DNA of 64,000 nt, taken from positions 434,001 through 498,000 of the forward strand of contig CAXXWW010000017.1 in NCBI GenBank assembly GCA_963665215.2. Direction: 5' to 3'. Under the pieces are notes generated by a model. That model had not been told where the DNA came from, searched no databases, and saw only the letters and a list, made by a program, of their open reading frames with translations. The translations under genes were made by a program, and so were the position numbers. This stretch comes from G963665215 sp963665215 (GTDB lineage Bacteria > Chloroflexota > Dehalococcoidia > Lucifugimonadales > CAUZJF01). Of this stretch, positions 36,787-45,294 are shown in pieces; the first letter of the stretch is position 1, and the number at the start of each line of letters is the position of its first letter.

Positions 36787-36936
36787 AGTACAGTCCCCGT
36801 TGGCCCACCAGACTTGACAAAATCAAGAACCTTTTCGCTGAAATTCCGGTTGACGCTCTAGTTGGAGGCACGTGGCCTGATAGTCAGCAGTGCTCCGAGA
36901 ACACTCTGGCCACACCCTCCTGTACCCGGTTGTCCC

Positions 36937-36965
36937 TTGACTCCCACTAGGGCTATGCGTAACAT
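36937..36965 (+). promoter_or_regulatory. Promoter for the VapBC-like pair
   Basis: TTGACT (36937-36942), a 17-nt spacer and TAACAT (36960-36965) form a good sigma-70 promoter. Its expected start is about 30 nt before the antitoxin ATG at 37002. In such pairs the antitoxin usually represses this promoter. Confidence 0.55.
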
Positions 36966-37001
36966 CATTACACACTCACCTTAACCCGACTGGAGAGCGA
37001 C

Positions 37002-37277
37002 ATGGCCAGAGTGCAGTTGGTAATGCCGGACGACGACCGAGAGCGCTTCGTTGACCAAGCACGGCGGGAGGGCATGTCCCTCAGCGCCTGGCTGCGAGCA
37101 GCCGCCCGGGAGCGTCTCGAAGCGCGCCAGAGCGTGAAGCTGTTCGAGTCCCCGCAAGACGTCGAGGAGTTCTTCAGATCATGCGCTGCTCTGGATGGTC
37201 CGGAGACGGAGCCGGACTGGGGTGAGCACTTGCGCGTCATGAGCGAGTCGCGTGCGATAGGAGCGGCCGGAACGTGA
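37002..37277 (+). CDS. Ribbon-helix-helix antitoxin (VapB-like)
   Basis: A 91-aa protein. Residues 1-45 form a ribbon-helix-helix DNA-binding unit (MARVQLVMPDDDRERFVDQA, then GMSLSAWLRAAARERL). The acidic C-terminal part would wrap the toxin. GGAGAG precedes the ATG. The reading frame overlaps the PIN-domain gene by 4 nt, the common antitoxin-first arrangement. The promoter upstream is probably autoregulated. Confidence 0.82.
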   Translation: MARVQLVMPDDDRERFVDQARREGMSLSAWLRAAARERLEARQSVKLFESPQDVEEFFRSCAALDGPETEPDWGEHLRVMSESRAIGAAGT

Positions 37278-37681
37278 TTTTCGTTGATTCCAACGTCTTC
37301 ATGTACGCGGTAGGACGGCCACACCTACTCCAGACGCCCGCCCAGCGCTTCTTCGTCGAAGCCAACCGGAATGGCACCCCATTGTGCACTTCAGCGGAGG
37401 TCATGCAGGAGTTGGCCCACGTATACCTGCCCACTGGGAGGCTGCAAACCTTCGATGCAGCGCTGGAGCTAATGGCCAGCGCAGCAGTTGAGGTCTGGCC
37501 GCTGGCGGAGGCGGACGTAGCTCTGGCCCGGCGGCTCCACGAGCAATATCCGACCCTACAAGCCCGCGACCTCTGTCACCTGGCCAGTTGCCGACGGCGC
37601 AGTGTCGAGGAGATAAAGACCTTTGACCAAGCTTTCGCGGCCATATCCGGCGATCCGTCAATCCCATCGAGGCGAGCATAG
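37274..37681 (+). CDS. PIN-domain toxin (VapC-like ribonuclease)
   Basis: A 135-aa PIN domain with the four acidic metal ligands in place: Asp5 (MIFVDSNVFMY), Glu46 (EVMQELAHV), Asp99 (LQARDLCHLA) and Asp118 (IKTFDQAFA). VapC proteins cleave tRNA or rRNA when freed from antitoxin. It starts with GTG 37274 overlapping the antitoxin stop. An intact pair among so many broken genes fits its selfish maintenance, or it may stabilise the region. Confidence 0.88.
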   Translation: MIFVDSNVFMYAVGRPHLLQTPAQRFFVEANRNGTPLCTSAEVMQELAHVYLPTGRLQTFDAALELMASAAVEVWPLAEADVALARRLHEQYPTLQARDLCHLASCRRRSVEEIKTFDQAFAAISGDPSIPSRRA

Positions 37682-37719
37682 TCCGGTCAAAGGCTGACGG
37701 AGCACGTATGCCACCTTAG

Positions 37720-39430
37720 CCCAAATCCACCGAAGGGATGACTATGCAGCAGCGGAACGGGCGATAGGGGCAAGGGAGGGCGATGGTCCGGGCACGATTT
37801 GGGGTAGAGGGGGGCCGGTGTCTGTCTTCAGTTGCCGCGGGGAGACTTTGTGACCATCTGCGAATGTTGGTCAGGGCGAGATAGCGGGGAGAGGACGCAG
37901 CAAGAGGCACTCGCAGACCGGACTGGCGCGAGTTCGCGGGGACGTTCGGTTGGCCCGATGGCGGCCGGTTGCCGCCGCCGCCGTCAGGCAGGGAGTGGCA
38001 GGGCGCGCAATCGGGCCAGGGCACGATCGAACTGGGCTTCCCAAGGCCAGCGCTGTGGCAGATGCAGTGTGAGGCGGCGCGCCGAGCGGGTGATCCGTCC
38101 GGCCAGGGAGAAGAACCGCCGCCGGAGGGTCTTGGTGGTCACCACCTGCTCGCCCAGACCGATGCGCGCTGTCCAGCGGGCGATGTTGTGGGCCATCACC
38201 TGTACCGCCAGCCAGGCGGCGTTGGCGGCGAAGCGGCCCGAGGGGAGATGGTTCAACCCCACACCGTGCTTGAGGTCTCGGATGGCATTCTCGATCTCGG
38301 CGTGGCGGCGATGGTCGGCCTCCAGTTCGAGCATCTCCCCGTCCCGGTCGGTGATGAAGCCGTGATAGCTGTAGGTGGCGAAGAGGGCCAGCTGGGAACC
38401 GGGCGTCGGCTTCACACGCCGGACGATGAGCCGCACCGGCGCGGCGTCAGGTTCACTCTGGAAGGGAGTGCAGGTGGTCTCGGCCACATCGGCGGCGGCG
38501 TCCATCCAGTAGGGAATGGGAGTCCAGGCATCCTCGGGTATCGCCTCGATGAGATTGCGTAGGCTCTTGTGCTGGCGGATGGTGATGGAGAAGCGGACAT
38601 CCATCTTGCGGCAGACGGATACCACGCCATGAGTGTAGAACCCGCTGTCGGCCCGTAGCGTGAGTCGTCCGTTGGCCCCGGCGTAGCGCACCCGTCCCAC
38701 CGTCTCCCGCAGGAAGTGGGCGGCGCCGCGGGCGGTGTTGGCCCGGCCCTCGCGCAGCCGGGACATCAGCACGTCTCCGGTGCCGGCGGCGATGGCCAGC
38801 AGCGGGTGGTAGCCCCGCTTGCCGGTATAGCCGTGGTGGCGCGCTCCCTCCTTGGCCAGTCCGTAGGTCTCGCAGATGGTGGAGTCCAGGTCAATGGTCA
38901 GGGGCCCGTCGCCGGGTCCCGCCCCGGCCTGCCAAGCCCGGGCCAGCAACTCGCGGCTCACCCGGTCGAGTTGACGGACGTGGCCCCACCGGAAGCTGCG
39001 CAGGAAGGTGCCCAGGGTGGATGGCGCCTTCACCGTGCCGCCCAGGGTGCAGGCCGTCCCCCCGGTGCGCAACACATCGGCGTCGTCAATGCAGTCGCCC
39101 CCAGCCAGCGCAGACGCCACCAGCGTCATCATCTTGTCGCTCGTGTTCGCCCGCCCCGGGGCATCGCCCAGGTCGAGGCGCTGCCGGACGAGTTCGGGCA
39201 GGCCGAGGTGCCGCGCCAGGGTGGCCGGAAGGAGCAGCCCGGCATTGGCCACCAAGCGGCGGTCGTCGAAGGTGATTTGGATCCGGTCGGGGTGGTTGCG
39301 TGGCAGCATCTACTGGGTGCTCCTTTTCCGGGGCCGTTTTTTTGCTACAAAACCATTATCCCAGAAGCACAGGAGCACCTTCTTGCCGCCTCAGGACGCT
39401 AACCCGACGCCCTCCTTCGGTGGATTCGGG
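37720..39430 (-). mobile_element. IS1380-family insertion sequence, copy A (1711 bp)
   Basis: The ends are CCCAAATCCACCGAAGG (left) and CCCGAATCCACCGAAGG (read inward from 39430). Its right half (from about 38565) is nearly identical to copy B, but its left half has clearly diverged in both the coding and the non-coding tail. It is therefore a mosaic of two lineages. No target duplication matches (TTAG left, TTTA right). Its insertion removed the N-terminal part of the OLD-type gene on the right. Confidence 0.9.
37984..39309 (-). CDS. IS1380-family transposase, copy A (intact)
   Basis: A 441-aa DDE transposase. It has ITFDDRRLVANAGLLLPATL at the start, the first Asp in LTIDLDSTICETYGL, the second in LRADSGFYTHGVV, and a C-terminal catalytic Glu in HRRHAEIENAIRDLKHGVGL. 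These fit IS1380/IS4-like DDE_Tnp_1 enzymes. The frame is complete from ATG 39309 to TGA 37984. Confidence 0.95.
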   Translation of the reverse strand: MLPRNHPDRIQITFDDRRLVANAGLLLPATLARHLGLPELVRQRLDLGDAPGRANTSDKMMTLVASALAGGDCIDDADVLRTGGTACTLGGTVKAPSTLGTFLRSFRWGHVRQLDRVSRELLARAWQAGAGPGDGPLTIDLDSTICETYGLAKEGARHHGYTGKRGYHPLLAIAAGTGDVLMSRLREGRANTARGAAHFLRETVGRVRYAGANGRLTLRADSGFYTHGVVSVCRKMDVRFSITIRQHKSLRNLIEAIPEDAWTPIPYWMDAAADVAETTCTPFQSEPDAAPVRLIVRRVKPTPGSQLALFATYSYHGFITDRDGEMLELEADHRRHAEIENAIRDLKHGVGLNHLPSGRFAANAAWLAVQVMAHNIARWTARIGLGEQVVTTKTLRRRFFSLAGRITRSARRLTLHLPQRWPWEAQFDRALARLRALPLPA

Positions 39431-40233
39431 TTTACACAACGCACTCGCCATTTATGGTCGACCCCTTGCATTTTGAGCGTGTACGCATTGTCCAAGACCT
39501 TAGTATAGAAACGCCAGTCATAGACCTTCCCGACGATAAGAAAGGCACCAAGGTCATCACAGAGGTCTTGGATGCAACGCCAGACAGCCTTTTCCCACTT
39601 CAGGGAGCTCTGGGATACGAAATCCATCAGACCTTATTCATTGGCCCCAACAGTCTAGTAGTCGAGGGCGTCTCGGACTTGCTGTACATTCAGACCATAT
39701 CGGCCCTTCTCCAAAGAAAAGGTGAGGCTGGATTGAGTGGGAAATGGATACTAACTCCAGTAGGTGGAGTTAGTAATGTCTCGACCTTTGTTGCCTTGAT
39801 TGGCGCTCAAAAGCATATGAATCTTGCGGTCCTCGTTGACTACCACAAGAAAGACCAGCAATCGATCGAGAATCTGTACAAGGATAAGTTGCTCAAACAG
39901 AGTAATGTTCTTACGTTCGCGGACTTCGTCCCGAGTCGAGAGGCTGACATAGAGGACATGTTCCAGCCTGTATTTTATCTGAAGCTGGTGAACGCAGAAT
40001 TCGGAACAGAAATCACCTTGGAGGAGCTGCCAAAAGCACCTCGAATTCTGAGACGTATCGAGTTGTCGCTCGAAAGCAATGCTCTTCCGGGCGGCATTGA
40101 TCTTAACCACTATCGACCTGCCCGCTATTTCAGTGAAAACATCGGAAGACTAGAAGAAGAATTGGGCGACGTGTGCTTGGAACGATTTCGAAAAGCGTTT
40201 GCAGAACTCAACGCTCTATTGGAATCGGACTAG
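39431..40233 (+). pseudogene. OLD-family ATPase/TOPRIM nuclease, C-terminal part
   Basis: The frame is open from the IS1380-A edge with FTTHSPFMVDPLHFERVRIV (from 39430/39431). This is the conserved end of an OLD/AAA_15 ATPase domain, where the TTHSP-F motif follows Walker B. A TOPRIM region comes next (LVVEGVSDLLYIQTISALL; GGVSNVSTFVALIGAQKHMN; AVLVDYHKKDQQSIENLY) and then an OLD-specific helical tail. The P-loop half is missing, so the gene is a remnant. An ATG at 39454 opens a 259-aa frame. OLD nucleases act in phage defence, and this one sat directly beside the restriction operon. Confidence 0.8.
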
Positions 40234-40330
40234 TCTATCGAGAGAACTGGAGCTTGTATATTCAATGTAGGACCTGCGCCGCAGGGCGAGACCCTGGCGC
40301 ACCACGCCGAAGTCGCAGCCGTCGTGAAGG

Positions 40331-40660
40331 GTGATGGTGCGAGCGAAGCAACCGGAATCCGGCATGGGGCACTGGCTCTGGTACTGCCTCACTTCGTCCC
40401 ATGGCCGGGCGCAGTTCGGCAAACTGATGACAGTGAGCGCCACCCTCAAGTCGCTGTCGGCTAGAAGCTTGGGTGAGGTTCAGGTTCCCGTGCCACCCCC
40501 GCGTGATCTCGATACGGTAGCCCGGCTCGTAGAGGCGGCGGAGGCGGCGTATGGATCGGCGGTCGAAGCCGCCCGGCTGCGCCGTGAGAAGCTCCGCGAC
40601 TCGGTGATACATGAGATTGGCCGCAGGGCCGTACCAGCAACCTTGAGGAGAGGCCTATGA
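40331..40660 (+). pseudogene. Partial type I restriction specificity subunit (HsdS) upstream of hsdM
   Basis: About 109 codons match the C-terminal part of an HsdS target-recognition domain: GMGHWLWYCLTSSHGRAQFG, SARSLGEVQVPVPPP, and the conserved helix VEAAEAAYGSAVEAARLRRE. The N-terminal recognition part is missing; an in-frame stop lies at 40325. The reading frame overlaps hsdM by ATGA, so it was part of the operon. It may be a dead relic of an earlier specificity gene or a reservoir for recombination with the full hsdS at 42778. Confidence 0.7.
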
Positions 40661-42186
40661 CGTTGACCAGACAGGAGCTTGAGTCGAAGCTGTGGCAGGC
40701 CGCCGACATACTGCGCGGACAGATCGATGCCGCCGACTACAAGAACTACATCTTCTCCATTCTCTTCCTTAAGCGGCTGTCCGACCGGTTCGATGAGGAG
40801 GTGGAGAGCGCCGTCGCGCTGGGCGTTGCCCGCGACGTGGCGCTCAAGGACAGGGACGAGCACGAGTTCTTCGTCCCGGAGTCCGCCCGCTGGGAGGTGA
40901 TCTCCAGCGCTTCTATGAATCTAGGCGAAACCCTTAACATCGCCAGCCACGCCATCGAGGACGCCAACACTCCAAGGCTTGATGGCGTGCTGGCGGGCAC
41001 CAACTGGAACGACGAGTCCAAGCTGGGCAGCCCGGCCAACCGTGAACGCATCATCCGCAGCCTGCTCAACCACTTCGACGGCTTGGACCTGCGCGACGAG
41101 AACTTGCGGGAGGACGCGGCCGGTGGGGGAAACGTTCTGGGCGACGCCTACGAGTACCTGATCAACCGGTTCGCAGACGACGCAGGCAAGAAGGGCGGCG
41201 AGTTCTACACACCGCGCCCGGTCGTCCGTCTCATCATCGAGTTGCTCCAGCCGCGCGAAGGCATGCGCATCTGCGACCCCACCGCTGGCTCCGGCGGGAT
41301 GCTCATCTACGCTGCTCAGTACGTGCAGGAACACGGCGGAGACCTCCGTGACCTGGCGCTGCACGGCCAGGAGCGCAACCTGGGAACCCTGGCCATCGGC
41401 AAGCTCAACCTGCTGCTTCACGGCCTGCGGGCCGCCCGTCTGGAGGCCGGCGACGTCATCGCGGAGCCGGGCCTAGTGGACGGGACGGGACGCCTGCTCG
41501 CCTATGACCGCGTCATCGCCAATCCGCCCTTCAGCCTCAAGAACTGGGGGCACGACTTCGCGCCCAACGACCCGCACCACCGCTTCGACCGCTACGGCGC
41601 CATCCCGCCCAAGACGAAGGGCGACCTCGCATTCCTACTGCACATGCTCGGCGTGACCAACTCTCAGGGCATGGTGGGGGTCGTGATGCCCCACGGCATC
41701 CTTTTCCGGGGTGGGGCGGAGGGGAAGATACGCCAGGGCATCGTGGAGGCCGACCTTTTCGAGGCGGTCATCGGACTGGCGCCCAACCTCTTCTCCGGGG
41801 CCAGCATCCCCGTTGCTATCTGCGTACTGAACAAGGCCAAACCCGCCGAGCGGCGTGGCAAGGTGCTGTTCGTAGACGCGGCGCAGGAGGGCAGCTTCCG
41901 GCAGGGCAAGGCGCGGAACTATATCGACAAGGAACACATCGCCAGGATCGTCGAGGCGTACCGCGCCTTCGAGGACGTGGACCGCTTCGCCCACGTGGCA
42001 GACCTGGAGGAGATGCGGGCCAACGACTTCAACCTGAACATCAGCCGGTACGTGGACACTACCGAGCCGGTGGAGGTGATGAGCGTCGAGGACGCCTTGG
42101 CGCAGCTGCGGGATGCGGAGCGGCGGCGGGACGAGGCGGTGGCAAAGATGGACGAGTTGCTCGCGGAGCTGGGCTATGTCCGATAG
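40657..42186 (+). CDS. hsdM: Type I restriction-modification methyltransferase subunit HsdM
   Basis: A 509-aa N6-adenine methyltransferase. The N-terminal helical HsdM domain contains AADILRGQIDAADYKNYIFS and LFLKRLSDRFDEE. The SAM-binding motif I is DPTAGSGGMLIYAA (about residue 207) and the catalytic motif IV is NPPFSLKNWG (about 289). GGEFYTPRPVVRLIIELL is a family hallmark. With HsdS it forms the methylase, and with HsdR the restriction complex. ATG 40657 overlaps the partial hsdS upstream; DUF4160 follows 15 nt later. Confidence 0.97.
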   Translation: MTLTRQELESKLWQAADILRGQIDAADYKNYIFSILFLKRLSDRFDEEVESAVALGVARDVALKDRDEHEFFVPESARWEVISSASMNLGETLNIASHAIEDANTPRLDGVLAGTNWNDESKLGSPANRERIIRSLLNHFDGLDLRDENLREDAAGGGNVLGDAYEYLINRFADDAGKKGGEFYTPRPVVRLIIELLQPREGMRICDPTAGSGGMLIYAAQYVQEHGGDLRDLALHGQERNLGTLAIGKLNLLLHGLRAARLEAGDVIAEPGLVDGTGRLLAYDRVIANPPFSLKNWGHDFAPNDPHHRFDRYGAIPPKTKGDLAFLLHMLGVTNSQGMVGVVMPHGILFRGGAEGKIRQGIVEADLFEAVIGLAPNLFSGASIPVAICVLNKAKPAERRGKVLFVDAAQEGSFRQGKARNYIDKEHIARIVEAYRAFEDVDRFAHVADLEEMRANDFNLNISRYVDTTEPVEVMSVEDALAQLRDAERRRDEAVAKMDELLAELGYVR

Positions 42187-42201
42187 AGTTGCAGATGGGC
42201 G

Positions 42202-42438
42202 ATGCCGACGATACTGAGAGAAGGACCGTATCGCTTCTTCTTCTATGCAAGCGACCGGGAGGAGCCGCTACATGTGCATGTTGAGCGTGACGACCGGGTC
42301 GCCAAGTTCTGGCTGGACCCGGTGAGGCTTCAGAGGAGCGGTGGACTGAGGCGATCTGAGATAGGCCGAATTGCGAGGATAATTGGGGAGAATCAAACGT
42401 TGCTCGTGGAGGCGTGGCATGAATATTTCAACGGTTGA
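42202..42438 (+). CDS. DUF4160 protein
   Basis: A 78-aa protein with the DUF4160 pattern: MPTILREGPYRFFFYASDRE, EPLHVHVERDD, AKFWLDPVRL, then a helix ending LVEAWHEYFNG. Proteins of this family are often encoded next to DUF2442 proteins and are suspected toxin-antitoxin partners; the biochemical role is not known to me. The next gene overlaps it by 20 nt. It is embedded between hsdM and hsdS in the same direction. Confidence 0.85.
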   Translation: MPTILREGPYRFFFYASDREEPLHVHVERDDRVAKFWLDPVRLQRSGGLRRSEIGRIARIIGENQTLLVEAWHEYFNG

Positions 42439-42778
42439 GGTGAGGGTCCCGGATGCGGAAGACGTGACTGTCACCGAGGACACGTTGACCGCCGAGCTTG
42501 CCGATGGCCGGACCATCTCGGTCCCGTTGGCCTGGTACCCCAGGCTGGTACGTGCCACGGAGGAAGAGAGGGGCAAATGGCGGCTCATCGGCGGCGGCCA
42601 GGGCATCCACTGGCCCGACCTGGACGAGGACGTTAGCGTGGAGGGGTTGCTCGCGGGCAGGCCGTCAAGCGAGAGTCAACAGTCCCTCCAGCGCTGGCTC
42701 GAAGCAAAGCAGGCAGGCCGAGGGGTGACACTAGATGCACTGCGGCGTTCCGACGGCGGAGAGCAGCGGGGCAGCTAA
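42419..42778 (+). CDS. DUF2442 protein
   Basis: A 119-aa protein. Residues about 8-85 match DUF2442: VTVTEDTLTAELADGRTISV, PLAWYPRLVRAT, WRLIGGGQGIHWPDLDEDVS, VEGLLAG. ATG 42419 lies inside the DUF4160 gene, although the frame is open back to 42383. Its stop shares one base with the hsdS start (TAATG). It probably works with the DUF4160 product, and co-translation with hsdM/hsdS ties the pair to the restriction operon. Confidence 0.87.
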   Translation: MNISTVEVRVPDAEDVTVTEDTLTAELADGRTISVPLAWYPRLVRATEEERGKWRLIGGGQGIHWPDLDEDVSVEGLLAGRPSSESQQSLQRWLEAKQAGRGVTLDALRRSDGGEQRGS

Positions 42779-44028
42779 TGGTGGGCAAGATGCAAACGCC
42801 GGCTGGGTGGAAGGTGGTGCGCTTGGGAGATGTGGCCGAAGTTGTGATGGGGCAGTCGCCGCCCGGTGAGACGGTAATCGATTGGGACAGTGACTTCGGC
42901 CGCGACGACGGGTTGCCATTTATTCAGGGAAACGCTGAGTTTGGTGTCAAATCTCCTAGGCCCTTGAAATGGTGCGTTCAACCAGTGAAGGTAGCTTACC
43001 GAGACGACCTACTGATTAGCGTAAGGGCGCCAGTAGGCCAAACAAATCGGGCAAGTGAGGAGCTTAGTGTTGGTCGGGGCCTGGCTGCAATCCGATTCAG
43101 CGAACCCAGCCAGGCTTTCGGCTGGCACATCGTGAATCATACCAAGGGGGCACTAGAGCGAGTCACTCAGGGCAGTACCTTTCAGGCTATCGGTGGTGAA
43201 GCATTGCGTTCCCTCCCCATCCTCCTCCCACCCCTGCCGGAGCAGCGGGCCATCGCCGCCGTGCTGGACTCCATCGACGAGGCCATTGGGCGCACAGAGG
43301 CGGTCATCACGGCCACCGAGCAGCTCCGCGACTCCCTGCTCCACCAACTGCTCACCTGGGGCGTCCCTGGCTGGCACACCGAATGGAAGGACGCGCACGG
43401 CATCGGGACCATCCCCGCCTGCTGGGAGGTGGTACGGCTGGGGGATCGTGTCGCCGAAGGCCCGACAAACGGTATCTACAAGCCCGAAACAGAATATGGC
43501 AGTGGCGTTTGGTTGATTCGCATAGACGACTTCGTGCCGGGTGCTTTAGTGAATGCCAAGCGATTTCAACGCATTCGAGTCACTGAGGAAGAAAGTCGCC
43601 GGTATTCTGTGCGTAAAGACGATATCTTGATTAACCGCGTGAATAGCTTGAGCCACATAGGTAAGACGGTCCTCATACCTCAACTCGATGAGCTGACCTT
43701 ATTCGAGTCCAATATGATGAAGCTCAGAATGGACCAAAGTGTTCATCCAAAGTATGCGGAAATCGTACTACTTTCCAATGGCTCGCGCAGGTATTTTATG
43801 ACAAGAGCCAAGAAAGCCGTCCAGCAAGCCAGCATCAATCAACAGGATGTTGTCGGATTGTCGCTTCCTTTGCCACCCATCGCCGAGCAGTGCGCTATTG
43901 TCGCCGTGCTGAACGGAGTGGACGCGACAATAAAGCAGACCCACCAGGAGCTGGTCGTCCTACAAGCGGTGAAGGCGTCGGCGTCGGATGCGCTGCTGTC
44001 GGGACGGGTGCGGATAGCCGGTAAGTAG
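42778..44028 (+). CDS. hsdS: Type I restriction specificity subunit HsdS
   Basis: A 416-aa protein with two target-recognition domains. The first starts GWKVVRLGDVAEVVMGQSPP and ends with the central conserved helix PLPEQRAIAAVLDSIDEAIG. The second starts PACWEVVRLGDRVAEGPTNG and ends PPIAEQCAIVAVLNGVDATI. The two halves define a bipartite DNA target. Starts for both halves and both spacer helices are intact. It lies 12 nt before the TIR-like gene. Confidence 0.95.
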   Translation: MVGKMQTPAGWKVVRLGDVAEVVMGQSPPGETVIDWDSDFGRDDGLPFIQGNAEFGVKSPRPLKWCVQPVKVAYRDDLLISVRAPVGQTNRASEELSVGRGLAAIRFSEPSQAFGWHIVNHTKGALERVTQGSTFQAIGGEALRSLPILLPPLPEQRAIAAVLDSIDEAIGRTEAVITATEQLRDSLLHQLLTWGVPGWHTEWKDAHGIGTIPACWEVVRLGDRVAEGPTNGIYKPETEYGSGVWLIRIDDFVPGALVNAKRFQRIRVTEEESRRYSVRKDDILINRVNSLSHIGKTVLIPQLDELTLFESNMMKLRMDQSVHPKYAEIVLLSNGSRRYFMTRAKKAVQQASINQQDVVGLSLPLPPIAEQCAIVAVLNGVDATIKQTHQELVVLQAVKASASDALLSGRVRIAGK

Positions 44029-44040
44029 GGATAACGAACC

Positions 44041-45294
44041 ATGCCATATTTCCACGTGAGTATAACAACCAAGTCTGGAAACCACAGACCTGAAGTTGAG
44101 TTGGATGTAGGCTCTGACGAACTGGAATCGCGCTTCTTGGAACCGTACCGGCTTGGTGGGCCAATAGTAGTCGCGGGTAAGTCCGTCAACGCATCCGATT
44201 TAGAACGCATCCAGATCTTCGAGACTCCATATGACTCGAACGGCGTCAACGCAGAAATACTCGCGAAAGGCAGGGCTGGAAATGTCGTCAGACCGGTTGA
44301 CACCCACGGGCGACTTGATGCTGTGATTCTTTTCCAGCATGGAGATGATGTCACAAGGAACTACATAAAGGGTCCACCGGGCTATGCCGCTAGGACACAA
44401 AGTGAGCCAACTAAAGAAGTACGGCCCGCGACAAACGCACGTGAAGTGTTCGTTGTTCACGGACGGAATGACACTGCACGTGAGGCAATGTTCGAATTCC
44501 TCAGGGCACTGGATCTCCATCCCTTGGAGTGGTCCGAGTCCGTTACTGATACGGGCAAGGCATCGCCTTACATTGGGGAGATATTGGATGTTGCCTTCTC
44601 GCGGGCACACGCGATTGTAGTTCTCTTTACACCGGATGACGAAGCTAGGCTCAAGGAACCGTTCCGAGCCGAAAACGATCCTCCATACGAGATTCAACTT
44701 ACTGGTCAAGCTAGGCCAAACGTTCTGTTTGAGGCTGGCATGGCCATGGCCAGAAGCCAGGACCGGACCATACTTGTAGAACTTGGTAACCTGCGGCCTT
44801 ATAGCGATATTGGGGGCAGACATACCATTAGGCTCGACAACTCTTCTCAACGGCGTCAGGAGCTCGCTCAACGGCTGCAAATCGCAGGTTGTCCAGCGAA
44901 ACTGACGGGAACGGATTGGCATAAAGCAGGAGACTTTGAGGCAGCACTTGCCTTGTCGGTACAAGAGCCTTCTGAGCCTATAGGGGTAGACAATGAGCCG
45001 CTAAACATCGCCGAGCAAATCCATCTTTCGGAAGAAGCAAGAGAGCTACTCATTGAAGCGGCGAAAGACAGATATCGCCTAATAGTCGTGACTAGAACGA
45101 TGGGCGGTCTGGCAATGCGGACAAACGGTAAGGGTTTTGGGGAAAGGGGCAATCCGAGATCAGAGGCCAAGTGGTTAGCCACCATAGAGGAACTTCGGAC
45201 CCATCAGTTTGTCGAATCCTACAAGGGGAAGGGTGAGGCATACGAAGTAACGTACAAGGGGTTCCAGATTGCTGACGTCCTTGTGAAGAAATGA
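44041..45294 (+). CDS. TIR-like (CAP12/Pycsar-type, PF10137-like) effector embedded in the restriction operon
   Basis: A 417-aa protein. Residues 1-115 form an N-terminal domain also seen on other predicted nucleotide-binding TIR-like proteins (VELDVGSDELESRFLEPYR, then GPIVVAGKSVNASDLERIQI). Residues about 134-305 are the TIR-like domain: REVFVVHGRNDTAREAMFEF, SPYIGEILDVAFSRAHAIVV, and ARPNVLFEAGMAMARSQDRT, where Glu231 is in the position of the catalytic Glu of NAD-consuming TIR enzymes. The C-terminal about 90 residues look winged-helix-like and end YEVTYKGFQIADVLVKK. Its TGA overlaps the hsdR start as ATGA. Its place between hsdS and hsdR matches that of prrC in EcoprrI. It is likely a cell-suicide NADase kept silent by the restriction complex; that role is inference. 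Confidence 0.85.
   Translation: MPYFHVSITTKSGNHRPEVELDVGSDELESRFLEPYRLGGPIVVAGKSVNASDLERIQIFETPYDSNGVNAEILAKGRAGNVVRPVDTHGRLDAVILFQHGDDVTRNYIKGPPGYAARTQSEPTKEVRPATNAREVFVVHGRNDTAREAMFEFLRALDLHPLEWSESVTDTGKASPYIGEILDVAFSRAHAIVVLFTPDDEARLKEPFRAENDPPYEIQLTGQARPNVLFEAGMAMARSQDRTILVELGNLRPYSDIGGRHTIRLDNSSQRRQELAQRLQIAGCPAKLTGTDWHKAGDFEAALALSVQEPSEPIGVDNEPLNIAEQIHLSEEARELLIEAAKDRYRLIVVTRTMGGLAMRTNGKGFGERGNPRSEAKWLATIEELRTHQFVESYKGKGEAYEVTYKGFQIADVLVKK

Noticed and set aside
37969..38562. Plus-strand frames antisense to the IS1380 transposases (also at 57445 and 63087).
   Set aside because: Same reasoning: shadows of a GC-rich transposase, conserved only through the IS.
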